Shown piece after piece: positions 1 through 12,304 of a stretch of DNA of 64,000 nucleotides. The position numbers were made by a program, and so were the translations under genes. Location of the stretch: contig NC_082596.1 of the NCBI RefSeq assembly GCF_030936135.1, forward strand, positions 94,720,449-94,784,448, in the 5' to 3' direction. This DNA is from Gavia stellata. Lineage: Eukaryota > Chordata > Aves > Gaviiformes > Gaviidae. Each line of letters starts with the position of its first letter. Within the stretch, counting starts at the first letter, position 1. Under the pieces are notes generated by a model. The model saw nothing but the letters and a program-made list of their open reading frames with translations, was not told the DNA's origin and ran no database searches.

Positions 1-92
1 ACTTGGTTTAGTGGGCATGGTGGTGTTAGTTGATGGTTGGACTTGATGATCTTACAGGTCTTTTCCAACATTAGTGATTCTGTGATTCTGTA
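1..92 (+). mobile_element. CR1 LINE, 3' end, cut by window edge
   Basis: The first 92 bases match, base for base over long stretches, the 3' end of the CR1 copy at 38942-39450, including the stretch around tttagtgggcatggtggtg and the line cttgatgatcttacaggtc. The element ends in the tandem terminal repeat of CR1 (attctgtgattctgta at 77-92) instead of a poly(A) tail, which is diagnostic for this LINE family. Only the 3' untranslated region and the last bases of the ORF2 end are visible; the rest lies left of the window. It is non-coding here. Confidence 0.93.
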
Positions 93-3000
93 ATGCCCCA
101 TTTTGTTGACTTTTGAAAGGTACACCTTGTATGCATTCCTCATCTTTTTACTTGCGTGTATGTGGAGCTCTTGAAAAAACAACACGATTTTCAGCATGGT
201 TGGGAGGAAGTTTTACGCCACTGGAACAAAAACTTTCATGCTGATCTTTTATAAGTAGTGATTCCAAAAGTAAGGCTGTATTGCCAACAAGAAGGAAAGG
301 GATGACACCTGAAAGTCAGACATTCGAATGGGAATTAAGAGCAAGGAAAAGAGCAGCAAAGAGCTTTCACAGTTGCCACAGAGTGAGCAGAGATTCATGG
401 GAAGAAAAATGTAATTTCCCTGTGTCTGTGGATGTCTGCAAACATACTCTTGGTTAGAAAAAAAATACAAAAATCAGCTTACAGAGGACAGGGCTCCTGC
501 TCTGTCTCTATAGCAATGAATTGAAGACCTGGAAGGACAGAGCTGCACCAACCGGGGTAGATAAATAAACCTGAGGTGTCTGTGTGGAGACTAGTGTCTG
601 ACTTGTTCTTCTGATTTCCGAGTTACCCATTCAGCACTTGACAATATCAAATTAGAATAAATAACCTCATAAACCAAGCCCCTTATTAGGTAGGAAAACT
701 TTAAAAAATACCCTTTTCTCTATGACGAAGCTCTACTTCTTCAGTAAAATGAATTTTGCTTAGGAAGTCAGACTTCATGATGAGAGAAAAGCAGTGGGAT
801 GAGGAGGAAATGTGAAATCTGGTCACCAGGGGAATTTGCTTTTAGCTCTTGTTTTTCACTGTTCATGAATAAGGTTTTACACCTTCCTCTGCCAAACATT
901 TAGCAGGGAAGCTGGCACAACTACAATAGACACAGTCTCTCCATCTGAACCTGCAAGAAGCACCTGATGATAAAATATATGAAAAAAACAGTATGCAAGT
1001 CCACAAATAAGACACAAGGCACTTGACAGAAAATAAAAGACTCTCTCACTCCCCACTCCACACAGACACACTTTGTTTAACAATTATGAAAATAATCAGT
1101 TAGTCTTTATATCACAAAATTAAGACCATTTCTTGATCAAAAAAAGGATCTTTTCCATGGGAAAGATGGGTAGAGTAAGGAAAAATAAATGAAAGAGAAT
1201 AAAAAGATTTAGTTAATTAAAAAGGAAAACTAGTAAAGACCAGGATCAGGAAATAGCAGTTTGTATCAATCTATTTAACTGATGGATAACAAGCTCCAGA
1301 GGGAGGAATTAAACTAGTTGTATGAGCCTTCAAGTCTCAGAAGAGAATTAAAAAGCATAATGTCTCATGTTGGGAAAATTGAACCTTTCATTTGGTTTAG
1401 ACAAAATAAAATTTATAGCTTTGTTTGGCAGCAGTAAGTATTTTTTTTAAAGACTAAAATACACATTGAGATTTCATATTTGCAGTTTTCATAAAAGCAA
1501 ACTTTGTGTTTCAGCTGATGGGAATACTTCAAGAAATAATATTGCCCTTCATCCTACAGGTACACAGACAAACATACAACTGCAAGATCAGCAGCTGCCC
1601 ATTTTTCTCAGACTTCTGAGATCACAGCCATTGAAGCTGCCCCACAAAACCACATAATTGAGAAACTTTAAAAAAAAAAACCAGTGAAACCCAGACAACC
1701 AAGAAAAACAAAACTGCCCCAAGGAGAGACAGAGGCATGGCGTATAACCTCTCCCCCTTTTTATGGTGGCCTAAGCGTATAAAATGTCACAAATCCACCC
1801 TGTCCAAACACAATTAACGAATATATCAATGCTAGATCTCCTTAGGCCATGACAGGAGGCAGTAGTGGTAGTAAACAAATTTTGCTGTTAATTTAAGGCC
1901 CCTTTTAGCAGAACAGTGTGAAGCAGAGTTGGTGCAAATGAGAAGGCCGGTGGAATCAGACACATTTTGCTCCGCCTGAGCCAAATCACTGCTGAGAATT
2001 CATCAACAATCCATAACATGCGAAGAATGATGGAGGTGATTCTATACTGTCTATGATGCACAGGTGTCTTTCATTATATTTTCCAAGCATGAGAAACAGC
2101 ACTCACTGGCTAGATACCATTAAAAGTCAGTACGAAAAGAAAAATCTAGAAAACAAGAACAACTGAAGTCTGGCAACAAAGAACTCCTGTGTTCCCAAAG
2201 AAAGAGGCACTTTTCTTCTTAGTCAGTACTGCCTGGAGAAGTATGTCCTCTTCCATTTCGGGTAGGGTGGGAGGGAGCGTGAACACACTGCTCTTTTGCA
2301 CAAGCTTTTCCAGATGCCCCTGATTATCCCCCCCAGATGTGAGGAACGCATCTATCTGATGTGGAGAAGGATGAAAATCAGGAGGTTCTGTAAAACCTCA
2401 CTGACCTCTGCCACTGGATGAGCAGATTTGTGCCAAGTTTATTGTCTGTAAAAAAAAAGATCTTGATATTTACTTATTATTAAGTATCTGGATAGCAAAT
2501 AATGAACAAGATGCTATCAATAAACACTGTTTACAACATTTTCCCGCACTAAACCCCAGAATTAAAAATGCAGCTCACAGAAGGACCAAACATTTTTTGC
2601 TGATAAGGGAAAGCAGATTTTTCCTTCAGCGACTTGAATCTATTCCAGCTACAGAAATCAATAGCTTCAGAGGTCAACAATGCAGAGGTGCTGAGGCCGA
2701 ATCCTGAAGTGAACAGGCAGCTAATACTGGAAAAATGCCAAAGCTACACTGAAATTATTGGTGGCACCCTGACCTGACACAGCAAACAGAGGAGGAGATG
2801 TTGGTTAAGCTTTCAGTAAAAATGTCTGCAGTACTGGAAAAAGGCAAGAAGTAGCAGGAAAAGCAAGATATTATTAGCACTTTCAGTCAAAATGGTTTCT
2901 GTCAGGGCAACACAACTGCTCCAGTTGGAAAGAGCAAGCATTGCTTTTCCTGGCTGATACAATCTGTGAGGAGGCGAACCAAAAAGTACCAGGTAGTAGT

Positions 3001-6000
3001 TAAGAATTTTTAGCTACAAAACTTACTAAATGCCAGCTGGGTCAAAGAGCAGACGAGCAAACTCCATTTGAATGGGTGCGTTTTTTCAGGAAAACTACAA
3101 ACTGGGTGACCATGGCAAGATGGGCAACTGAAAATGGGGAATGGAAGCAACAGAAATTATCAGAATTAGAGGGGTAAAAGTCCTTCCCTTGTTGTGGGAC
3201 TCCTTGACTAAGTAGACAGCAAGGTGTGCCAGAGCGTGGCTGCGTGCAGAAGGGACACCGCTATCCTACTCATTTGGGTCCAACTCTCCTGCTAGAAGAT
3301 TCTCTCAGCAACCTAACTCCTGAGGCCAATTATCATGCCAAAACGACTATCCTCGTGGGATGGTAGTACCGAGCTGTTGAATTCTAAGCAGCTCCCTTAC
3401 TTCCAGTGCGAACATGGAGAAGGACAGTGCCACAGCCCTTTTTCCCATGCCACGATGAAACCCTTGCACCTGCACGCTGTGGCTTTTCTGAACATCCACC
3501 AGGTCACCAGCCTTGGTCAAAAGCCCAACCAAGCTCACGCGTGCGGAAACTGCAGGGCTGCCAGCTCCTTACTCAGAAGTTACCCAAGAACAAGGGGAAG
3601 GACTCAGCTGCTGTAAGTAAAAGAGCAATTCATGCTCTTTCTTTTAGCCACTACCTTTGCGGTTGCTCCTTGAGACCTACGTGGGGAACGTGAATTGCTT
3701 CCTTTCAGCTGGGACCTTTCCTAAGCTCACCTTCACCCCAGCATGACTGGCTGAATGTCCCTCACGCAGTGAGGGAAGGAGTCCCCACGAGGAGGATGGT
3801 GGTTAGAGAGAGGTGCTGACTTTCACTGAAACAATTCATTTAATCAGACTATGGAGAGAAGGGGAGGAACAAATTACCCTAGTAGGCCAGAGTGATCACA
3901 CAGGACATAAACCGGGCACTCCTGCTGTAGAAGATGTCTTCAATTATGAATGAAATTTAGGAAAAGATGCTTTTGCCATCTTAGTTCAACTGAGCAATAC
4001 CTTTGCAGATCCATTGATTTCCCCAGGATTTCCCCAGGGGGGCAGATAATACTTAGCATCAGGAAGACAGAAAGAGTGGACTAGGACATCACAGCCATGT
4101 GGGTTGCAGCAATATTTATGGACGCCTCATAGATCAAAGCCACATTATACTAGGCATTGAGCAAACAAACCACAAAGCTCACCCGATGAGCTGCTCCTTG
4201 CACATTTGCAGAAACACTGGTAAATACAGATGCCTGGGGAGAGCACCGGTCGTAACAAATCTGCAGGATAAGCAGCAGCCACAACATGCAATTGTTAGAT
4301 CATGATCAAATATTTCTGCATTTAGCTTAGAAGAGAAAAATTTAATCATCCCTAATTTCCTTTAAATACATATCAATACAACTCTTTTACTTGTCTTTAA
4401 TTTTCCATTTTTAGCCAGTGCTTAATGCATTCCCCTCCCCAATACATCCTTCCTATCCTGAAACCTCTCTTCTCCCGCTCCTCCTCACCTCCCCGCCAAC
4501 AAAAATACACCTCTTTTTTTGAAAATAGTGTGCTAATGTTTGACATTTTCTTTCTGGTTCCCCTCACTAACGTGCATAAGGATCTCCTCAGAGCGCAGCT
4601 CCATCTCAGACTCTGACATTATCCCCTACCAAACCACAGTCACAATAACTTGGTACTTATTTCACTGCTAAAAATACAAAATTTGTCCTACATAGCATGA
4701 CAAAAGGTTTGCTCTGTTAATAAAAGAGACACTGTTGCTACTGAATAAGCAAAGGCTTATTTTCTGACCTTAAACCTCAATATAATTAATCAGAGAGGTT
4801 AATATTGGATTCCGAAGTAACATAGCTCTGCTAATGTCAATTATTCTTTGCAAACAGAGTATGAGTTTTGATTAATGAAACAAATCAGTTCAACCTGCAC
4901 CAGTGCATAAGCCCATTGTACTTTAAATGACCTTGAGGTGACTGACTGCATGTTCCTTTCCCCAAAGGGTATTTTCATTTTTTTACTTTCTTCTTCAGCC
5001 TTTTTGTAACCATGGACTGCAGAGAGTCAGTTGGAACAGTAACACCCGAAAAGAAAAAAAAAATAGCACACAGATGGCTTTTAGCTCATGCATCAGGACT
5101 CAGACTTCACTAAAAAAAAAAAATCTTCCTGAAGCAAAAGTCCTGAATGTCAAAGAAGAAAATAATGTATCCTCCAGACTAAGATGCCAAGTGGGAGGCA
5201 ACACGGCACAGGCAACACCTGTTTGTCCTCCTGAAGCCTTCAGACTTTCTGATTATCTTCTCTGATCCTGTTTCTGCTTTCCCTAGGGAAGTCAGTGCTT
5301 CACGTGTATTAAATTCATCACAGAGCTTTTACCGCACAAATGGGCCTTGCTGCTAAAGTGCCTCTAGCAATAGTTAGAGGTAGGTGGCTGCATCCTGGCA
5401 ACGTTTGCAGCATTACCTACTGGGTAGGAAAGGGCAACATCCATTCTTTTTTTCAGAGGCTGTCAGGAGACTGTAGCACTATGCTACAGAAATTACATGT
5501 ATCTTACACATATGGCACATCAGATATAAAAGAGATGCCTTTACTGGGGACATCAGCATTTTCTACATCGAGCTCCCATCAAAGCAATGTCACTAAGAGG
5601 TAGAACAGGTCCTTAATTTGATTTCTTCGACAAAGACCAAGAAAAGTCTAAAAGCCTTAAAAAACAGATTATTTTTTTCCCACTGAATAGTCATATCTAA
5701 TTTGGAGAAAAGAAGCTCACTTGTATGACAGAGTTGACTTAGCACGAAGTTTTAAAATAAGCCGAGCGTCTTACCACCCATCTGCTGATCATGGCTACCT
5801 GAAGAGCAATACATATTCTGGGACTGATTTGTTATACAGGACACAGGGCTGATAGGATTACCTGGCTCTTTTCAAACGCATGTAACCTTACTGAACTTTT
5901 CCATGTTTCATAAAACTGAATTTATTTGAGTGGTCCAGCCAAAACAGTTGAGCAATTTTTGGAAAAGTGCTACGGAAAACCACTCCAGCCTTGCTGCTTT

Positions 6001-6313
6001 CCCGTTTCTCCAGGAGAAGGGAGGGGAATACTCACACTGGTACTGCACTGCCTGACAAATTTAATTCGGTAATACAAATTTAATTCCGGTCAGGAACGGG
6101 CCCAAGATCGTATTTCCATTTGAGTAGCCAAAGCACATGGAGTTTATGCTTGCTGCAGGATGACAGACAACGACTTGGTCTGATAGTAAGGCAAGCAGTC
6201 GAAATACTAACCCCTCAACATTTTGGAACAGATTTGAAGTGCTAGTACGAGTTTGTACCGTGTCAGCACTCTGCATTAGGTGGCTGAGGCATTTTTGATC
6301 TAGAGACCATGAA
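93..6313. other. Unannotated stretch, no recognised gene
   Basis: No frame here resembles a known protein. The stretch holds A-runs at 1670-1680 and 5112-5123 and several frames of 60-90 codons with no coding texture. One splice-bounded segment lies at 883-963 (minus strand, listed separately). A very short one lies at 1515-1559 (plus strand), with an acceptor ending tttcag and a donor cag/gtacac, which I treat as a chance pair. No tandem repeats or transposon termini were recognised. Confidence 0.6.
883..963 (-). other. Exon-like segment A (81 bp, phase 0-0)
   Basis: On the minus strand a T-rich tract ending atcatcag is followed by an 81-bp segment that ends in the good donor AAG/gtgtaa. 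The segment is exactly 27 codons, open and in phase 0 at both ends. It reads VLLAGSDGETVSIVVVPASL followed by LNVWQRK. The in-frame stop comes straight after the donor (gtgtaa contains taa), so the frame is open only as far as a real exon would need. I do not recognise the peptide. No partner exon with compatible phase was found nearby on this strand. A chance pseudo-exon is a serious alternative. Confidence 0.2.
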
Positions 6314-6985
6314 ATGAGACTTCCTGCCAAAAGACAGACCCATACTGCACCCCTACTGCTATTGCTCTTAACCATCTCTTATCGATTTCTGGCTTGGAAA
6401 GCTGGGAAAGGAAGGCTTAGAGAGCCTTTGATCAGACTTTGCTGCCCAGCAGCATGTTCTGTGCAACCCCAGCCACTGAGCCGGGGAACTGAGCTGTGCA
6501 GCTCCTCTCAACCTCAAGAGCTCCTTGTTCAACTGAAACTATGTTTGATAGCGTCCTCGGGACTGCAGTCAGAGGGAAAAAGGAATGTGCACATTCACAA
6601 TGCAAGCCAGGCGCAAGGACTACCTCTGTTTCCTTCCACAAAACCCCAGGCGAAAACGCTTTCTAGAGCACAGGGAGAGACTCCACAGATGAACGTGGCT
6701 CAGCCTGCTGTTCTCTCCTCCCCTCTCCGGGCTCCAATACAGTGCCAGCTGGGCTCAAAATGCTACAGTGATATTTTCTTGGCAAGGCTCTTTATGGCAT
6801 GTTTAAGAAAACTAATTATTAGAAACCCAGCCCACCTGCTGCATACGCTTTTCCTCACTCCAAAATTAGTTGGGGTATCAGACAGAAGGGAAATAACAGT
6901 AGGATCAACTTTTGACTTGCAGGTAATAACAGCCTCATCAAAACCAAGGCGAATAATACTATCAAGGATAATTATAGGAACCTAG
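6314..6985 (+). CDS. Longest open frame of the window, 223 codons, uncertain
   Basis: This frame runs 223 codons from an ATG with a purine at -3 to a TAG. It is about 50 codons longer than any other frame in the window. The first 30 residues form a basic start followed by a leucine run and a hydrophobic stretch (PLLLLLLTISYRFLAW) that could pass as a signal peptide. After that the protein has no visible domain, and its composition is rich in S, Q, P and L without pattern. An AATAAA lies 66 bases after the stop (7052-7057). No family is recognised. A rough estimate puts a chance frame of this length at well below one per window, but not negligible, so it may be a retrogene-like or lineage-specific ORF or simply chance. 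Confidence 0.15.
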   Translation: MRLPAKRQTHTAPLLLLLLTISYRFLAWKAGKGRLREPLIRLCCPAACSVQPQPLSRGTELCSSSQPQELLVQLKLCLIASSGLQSEGKRNVHIHNASQAQGLPLFPSTKPQAKTLSRAQGETPQMNVAQPAVLSSPLRAPIQCQLGSKCYSDIFLARLFMACLRKLIIRNPAHLLHTLFLTPKLVGVSDRREITVGSTFDLQVITASSKPRRIILSRIIIGT

Positions 6986-8174
6986 CACACCCCAGTAAAA
7001 ATCACAAGAAGATGTGAGCTGTAATCTTCCTAAAAATTTGTTTCCCATTGAAATAAAAGCATTATACTTCTAAATGGTAGTTTAAAATAAAGGCAATAAT
7101 TTGTTTCCAGCTGGTACAATCATTTAATAAAATGCCTGCTGTGTCTCCAGGAATAATATTCTTCTTTCCTTGGCAACAAACATAGTTACCCTGGGTTTGG
7201 ACCACCAGTTAAGTCCATCCCCAAAGTGTTCTCACTCTAAGTACAAGACATTCAAAAAGAATAATTTGCCATATGGAAGATAAGGAATTTAAAAAGCGTC
7301 CTGAAATGTGCAAATGATTTGGGGGAAAAAAATCTAGCAGAAGGTTGAAGTCACTTCACTATTATAATTATTCATCTAATGTTTTAATAATAATAAAAAA
7401 AAAAGCGGTCTCGCTCTCTTCTCAACCAAATCCAAACTCCATACTTTGTAGGTGTTAAAATTAGCACCTTCAAGCTGCAAGGAGGTAAGGAGAAGAGACA
7501 GCTTCCAAACAGCAATAGATTGCATGCAAATACTACCTGGAGCTGTAGTTAATTATCTTGCTGATGTTAATTGGCCTTGTTTGTCAACAGCCAAAGAAGA
7601 ATGAGGTGTTAGGTGTTGCTGAAGGGTTAATGTAGTGCTGTTTGTAAGGCTGCTTTCTTTAAAGATATCATTTACATAATGTATAATAACTATTTCTCTT
7701 CTCCAGGCTCCAGCACAAATATTTGAGTAATAAAAATAAAAGTGATTATATTGTTGCTTTTTTTTTTTCCTGAAGCACAAGTAAGAGAGACAAACAAAAC
7801 TGTCTATGGCAGAACTGTCCCAGCGGTACAATACATTTTTCAACATTTTGACGAAGCAGTTTGTTTGGACAAAATAGCTGTGTGTTTATGAAACAATGTT
7901 ATTTAGCACTTTAAGCCTGGAGCTGACATGCATTGTTCCTCAGCAGTGTGATCAAATTTGAATAGTACAAAGAACACGCTTTGTTATCCTTTTCCCTGTG
8001 TACTTTTAAAAATGAAACATAAGACAAGGAGAGATCCATCTGATGGCATTTCTTGGAGAATCAGTCAACAGCAGCTTCATAATAGCCAGTGTGCAGCGAG
8101 GTGATTATAACTCAAGCACACGTGCCTAACAAAGGGAACTCACAAGTACAAGGAGGGTGGGAATAGCTGTAGGT
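6986..8174. other. Unannotated AT-rich stretch
   Basis: AT-rich sequence with an AATAAA at 7052-7057, a T-run at 7758-7768 and several TTAATTA-like homeodomain-type motifs around 7545-7575. No gene, transposon end or tandem repeat was recognised. The left boundary of the CR1 that follows is blurred and is placed from protein similarity. Confidence 0.5.
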
Positions 8175-8985
8175 ACTGCAATTCAACAAGACAAGAACCT
8201 CATGAGGTTCAGCAAGACCAAGAGCAAGGTCCTGCATCTGGGTCGGGGCAACCCCGGTATCAATAGAGGCTGGGTGATGAAGGGATTGAGAGCAGCCCTG
8301 CAGAGAAGGACTTGGGGGTACTGGTGGATGACAAGCTGGACATGAGCCAGCAGTGTGCACTCGCAGCCCAGAAAGCCAACTGTATCCTGGGCTGCATCCA
8401 AAGAAGCGTGGCCAGCAGGTCGAGGGGGGTGATTTTGCCCTTCTACTCTGCTCTGGTGAGACCCCATGTGCAGTCCTGTGTCCAGCTCTGGAGCCCTCAG
8501 CAGAGGGAAGACATGGACCTGTTGGAGCCGGTCCAGAGGAGGCCACAAAAATGATCAGAGGGCTGGAACTCCTCTTCTATGAGGAAAGGCTGAGAGAGTT
8601 GGGGTTGTTCAGCCTGGAGAAGAGGAGGCTCTGGGGAGACCTTATTGTGCGCTTTCAGTACTTAAAGGGGGCTTATAGGAAAGATGGGGACAAACTATTT
8701 AGTAGGGCCTGTAGTGATAGAACAAGGGGTAATGGTTTTAAACTAAAAGAGGGTAGATTTAGACTAGATATAAGGAAGACATTTTTTACGATGAGGGTGC
8801 TGAAACACTGGCACAGGTTGCCCAGAGAGGTGGTAGATGCCCCATCCCTGGAAACATTCCAGGTCAGGTTGGACGGGGCCCTGAGCGACCTGATCTAGTT
8901 GAAGATGTCCCTGCTCACTGCAGGGGGGTTGGACTAGATGACCTTTAAAGGCCCCTTCCAACCCAAACAATCTATGATTCTATGA
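8175..8985 (+). mobile_element. CR1 LINE, 5'-truncated, frame-broken ORF2 3' part
   Basis: About 0.8 kb of the 3' part of a CR1 element. The C-terminal part of the ORF2 reverse transcriptase is seen in three different frames: the region around NLMRFSKTKSKVLHLGRGN (frame of 8157), then [19 protein letters not shown] (frame of 8312), then [20 protein letters not shown] to [11 protein letters not shown] (frame of 8353). At least two frameshifts therefore separate the parts. The 3' end carries the line ggttggactagatgacctt and the terminal repeat tctatgattctatga. This tail differs from the other four CR1 copies, so it is another CR1 subfamily. The copy is dead: it is truncated and frameshifted. 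Confidence 0.95.
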
Positions 8986-11788
8986 AGAAATTCATAGTCC
9001 TCAGGAAATGTATTCATCATTCCTCCAGGAGGAACGTAGCAGCAATATAAAAGTGGTGGCAAATAAATACTTCAGGAAATTTTGTTGAGCAACAAAGAAC
9101 TGTAGTATAAAGTGGCACGTATATAACAACTCAAAAATATATTCAAAACCCAGATATTTATTACTGACTACAGCTTTACCGGGAAAAAAAAGGAATGTCG
9201 TCCTGATCACTGTCAACAGTAAAGCTTTTGAATAAATAAGTGGTCTGACTTTTCATGCTTCTAGCAGTATGAGAACAGCGACAACTTAAAAAAATCTGCA
9301 TACATTTCCCAAAATGAGTAACACCTACGTTGTCTCACTAGCCCCATTACAGATGTTTGCCTTTGCCAAAGCAGTGCTTATTCTCACAGCGTGTCGATGC
9401 TGCAGAAAGCAAAGGTCCCCAGGCTGTTCCAAGTCAAGACTCACTGGAGAAAGCTAATGGTGCTCCACCCCTTGCAGCGCTCAACCCATGGGTGGGTGCA
9501 CTGGGGCTGCCCTTGCCACCTTCTTAAAGGCTAATAACAGAAAGACAGAAGAGACCCACCTGAGGTGGCCTGCAACTCCTCTAGCTGGTCCCCAGCAGCG
9601 CTGGCGAGCCGCAGCTGAGAACGGCGAACGGCGGTACCCAAGCTAGCTGGGAGCTATGGCACCCTGGAGCTCCAGGTACATCTGTCCAGCCAAGACATTG
9701 ATAGGAGGCTGCTTCCACTACTTGAGCAGCAGCACTGAAAGCAACTCGGAGTATAGAAATTCCCTCAAAATGCTGGGCAAGCTCACTGTTATCTCAGCTG
9801 AAGAGATATTTTCCACACCATAACCGTTCCCCCGCAATCTCTCCCACTCCTTTTCAAAGTGAACTTGTCATAGGCCTATGCCACTTACTTTCTTGCCTAT
9901 TAATGAGGATCCAGGCACATGCCACCTTTTCCTGTATTATTCAAATTCACTCCTCCTTAAAGTGAATAGTATGTAGAAACTCCAACAGACGTAACATGGA
10001 ATAACCTTTAATTTAAGATAGAAAGGTCAGTAAGAAGCATCAGACCCACAGGTCTGCTTATTCCCAATGACTTTGTGTTCACCACATCTCTGTAGAGTAG
10101 AGCTGGCCAAATGGGAAATATTAATTTGGGCAAAACTAAAATATTACATGGGAATGTATCTATTTTGTCTAAATTCAGAGGGAATTATATAAAAATGAAT
10201 ATTCTTATAAAGGTCAAAATGTTTCCTTTTGACATTTAAGCTCTTTAGTATAAGTGACATATGATTGTGGAGGAATCACAACCAATCGTACTTTGTACAT
10301 ATGAAGAGGTCATTCTTTTCCAGAGAGCTCCAAGTCTAAATGGACAAGAAAAATAAATGGGGATAGAACATCCAAACATAGGACTAGATTGTAATACTTT
10401 CACTCACATTAAAGAATAATTTTTTATATAAATAATCCCACTGATTTCAGGACTACTGATGAAATAAAGGACCTTATTTGCCCAAAACCGATGATGGTGT
10501 GGCTTAACCCAATCGAGCTTAGGAAAGGCAAATATTCCGTGCAACCTGTGATTTGAACATATTTATTGGCATTAGTTGTTTGCTACTTTTAGTTTCATCG
10601 TAACCCCTAAAGATTCCACTTTCTATTTACTTTGGCCAACTTCAGCCAAAAGCCTGAGGTTTCATCCCTTCCTAATCTTTCACAAAGTGATGAGGTACAG
10701 CTGTTCAGATCTGTTTTCCAGAGTTTTGCTAGTCCTCCCTCTACAAAGTCTCTTCTGAATGTGATTGAGGAGAAATAATTGGAATTAAATAACCTCAGGG
10801 GAACAAACTATTCTGGACAGCTACAACTCATGATCATCTTACAGAAGGCACAATAAAAAACCAACCACTTAGTGAGAGATGGATAGTGAAATTTAGCATT
10901 TCCAAGTAACTTTTCAGAGCTTCTGGCATCCACCAATCTCTAATTCATCATAGGTTTAGAGCTGCTCCATAGCTTTTCACATCTACAGATTTATATGTTC
11001 TGCCTTTCATAGGGTTTTCCAGTCCAAGCCAGTGGCCCTTCTGGAGAATAACTGATCCCTTCCAGCAGCCTTTTCCTCTCACACTTGTATGGATTTGGTG
11101 CTCATGACAGCACCAGACTTACAGTTCTTGAGACCAAGCCTCCCTCTTTATGCACTGAACAGACAGGGCTAGCTCCAGCCTGGCCTGGAGGCGACTGAAA
11201 TCCGTAACACCGATAATAGACTTCTTTAAAGCATTCTTTACACTTGCACATAGTAGGAAGAAATAGGAGCAAGTGGTGAGGCCAGCACGTCACTATGACA
11301 ACTCAAATCCTTGGCTCTGCTGGTGAGTTACCAACCAATTTCTAAACGAGTGCTGTTCGGTAAGGACTTCTGTTCAGCGGGAAGCAGGTATATACATCAT
11401 CCGCCTGTTTCACAGGGGTCAACGGCTCTAATGTGGCAAACAAGCTACGGTAGCTGACATCCATCAAATTCAAACATGGACCATACAGAGCCTTTCACAT
11501 CTAAATTGCCTTTCCTCTGTTGGCCATGACTTAACTACAATCAGCACTCTTTCAGGGTAAGATTCCAGCTTTGATGACATTGGGGTGAATGGAGCAGAGA
11601 ATTCACTCTCGGTGCTCAAAATCACGGAATTACCAAACACTCAGGTTGGGGGGGGCCCAGCGCCCTGCTCAGAGAAGGGCCAGCTTTGAAGTCAGAGCTT
11701 GGTCAGCATAAAATCTTGGCTGTACTAGAAGAAGAAGAAAAATGGATTGCTTGGCCTTCCTGGAAAGGGCTTTCAAATTAAGGCAACC
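8986..11788. other. Unannotated stretch
   Basis: No gene or transposon recognised. A small GC-rich patch with several CpGs lies at about 9588-9650 (around cgaacggcggtacc). The remainder is AT-rich. Open frames are short and lack splice context worth reporting. Confidence 0.5.
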
Positions 11789-11813
11789 TTTTATTTATTT
11801 ATTTATTTATTTA
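11789..11813 (+). repeat. (TTTA)n microsatellite
   Basis: About six copies of TTTA in tandem, uninterrupted, flanked by unique sequence. Confidence 0.95.
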
Positions 11814-12224
11814 GTCTCTGTTATCTACTCTTAGGTATAAAGAACCTTTCGCTCCAAAATCGCTCATCCTCTCATTGCAGTACAGCCACCTCCTGAAACA
11901 AAATTTCCACTGCCTGTTTTTTGCCCAGCCTCCTGCCTCCAGCGCTCCTTCGGAAGCTGCTTTTTGCCTCCAGCCCTCAGCAACTGAGGTCCTGCCTCCC
12001 TGCCTGCCCACGGCTGATTTCCTTTTCTGTCCCTCAGGCCCAACGCCCAGCTTCTGCCCTTCCTCCCCCCGGGGGCAGCAACATCCCCGCAGAGCCTGAA
12101 CTAACAGCAGATTTATTAGGCTGGCCTCTGCTCTGCTCCCAATTCCACTTTTAATATTCCTGCGTCTCGTTAGCGTGCACATGTGGCCAGCCGAGAACCA
12201 AAGGAAACGGAGAAATCCCTCAGC
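11814..12224. other. C-rich pyrimidine-biased patch
   Basis: Between about 11925 and 12080 the plus strand is strongly C- and T-rich (repeated cctgcctcc-like words and a cccccc/ggggg junction near 12066-12075). The bias removes stop codons, which explains the 153-codon minus-strand frame and two plus-strand frames here. None resembles a protein. Confidence 0.6.
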
Positions 12225-12304
12225 ACTCCCATTAACAGACATTCTGAAAATTTGCTTGAAGTATACTCCCATTAACAGACATTCTGAAAATTTGCTTGAA
12301 GTAT
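12225..12304 (+). repeat. Perfect 40-bp tandem duplication, two copies
   Basis: The 40-base unit starting actcccattaacagacattc is repeated head to tail without a single difference (12225-12264 and 12265-12304). Identity of the copies points to a recent duplication, a polymorphic site, or an assembly artefact. Confidence 0.97.

Noticed and set aside
1515-1559. A 45-bp plus-strand segment between tttcag and cag/gtacac
   Set aside because: It is very short, the acceptor tract is weak and the peptide is featureless; chance pairs of this quality are common.
8353-8898. A 181-codon plus-strand frame as a gene
   Set aside because: It is part of the truncated, frameshifted CR1 ORF2, not a host gene.
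11811-12272. A 153-codon minus-strand frame
   Set aside because: The stretch is strongly C/T-biased on the plus strand, which removes stops; the peptide is low-complexity (G, R, E, A) with no domain, and overlapping frames are open on the other strand.
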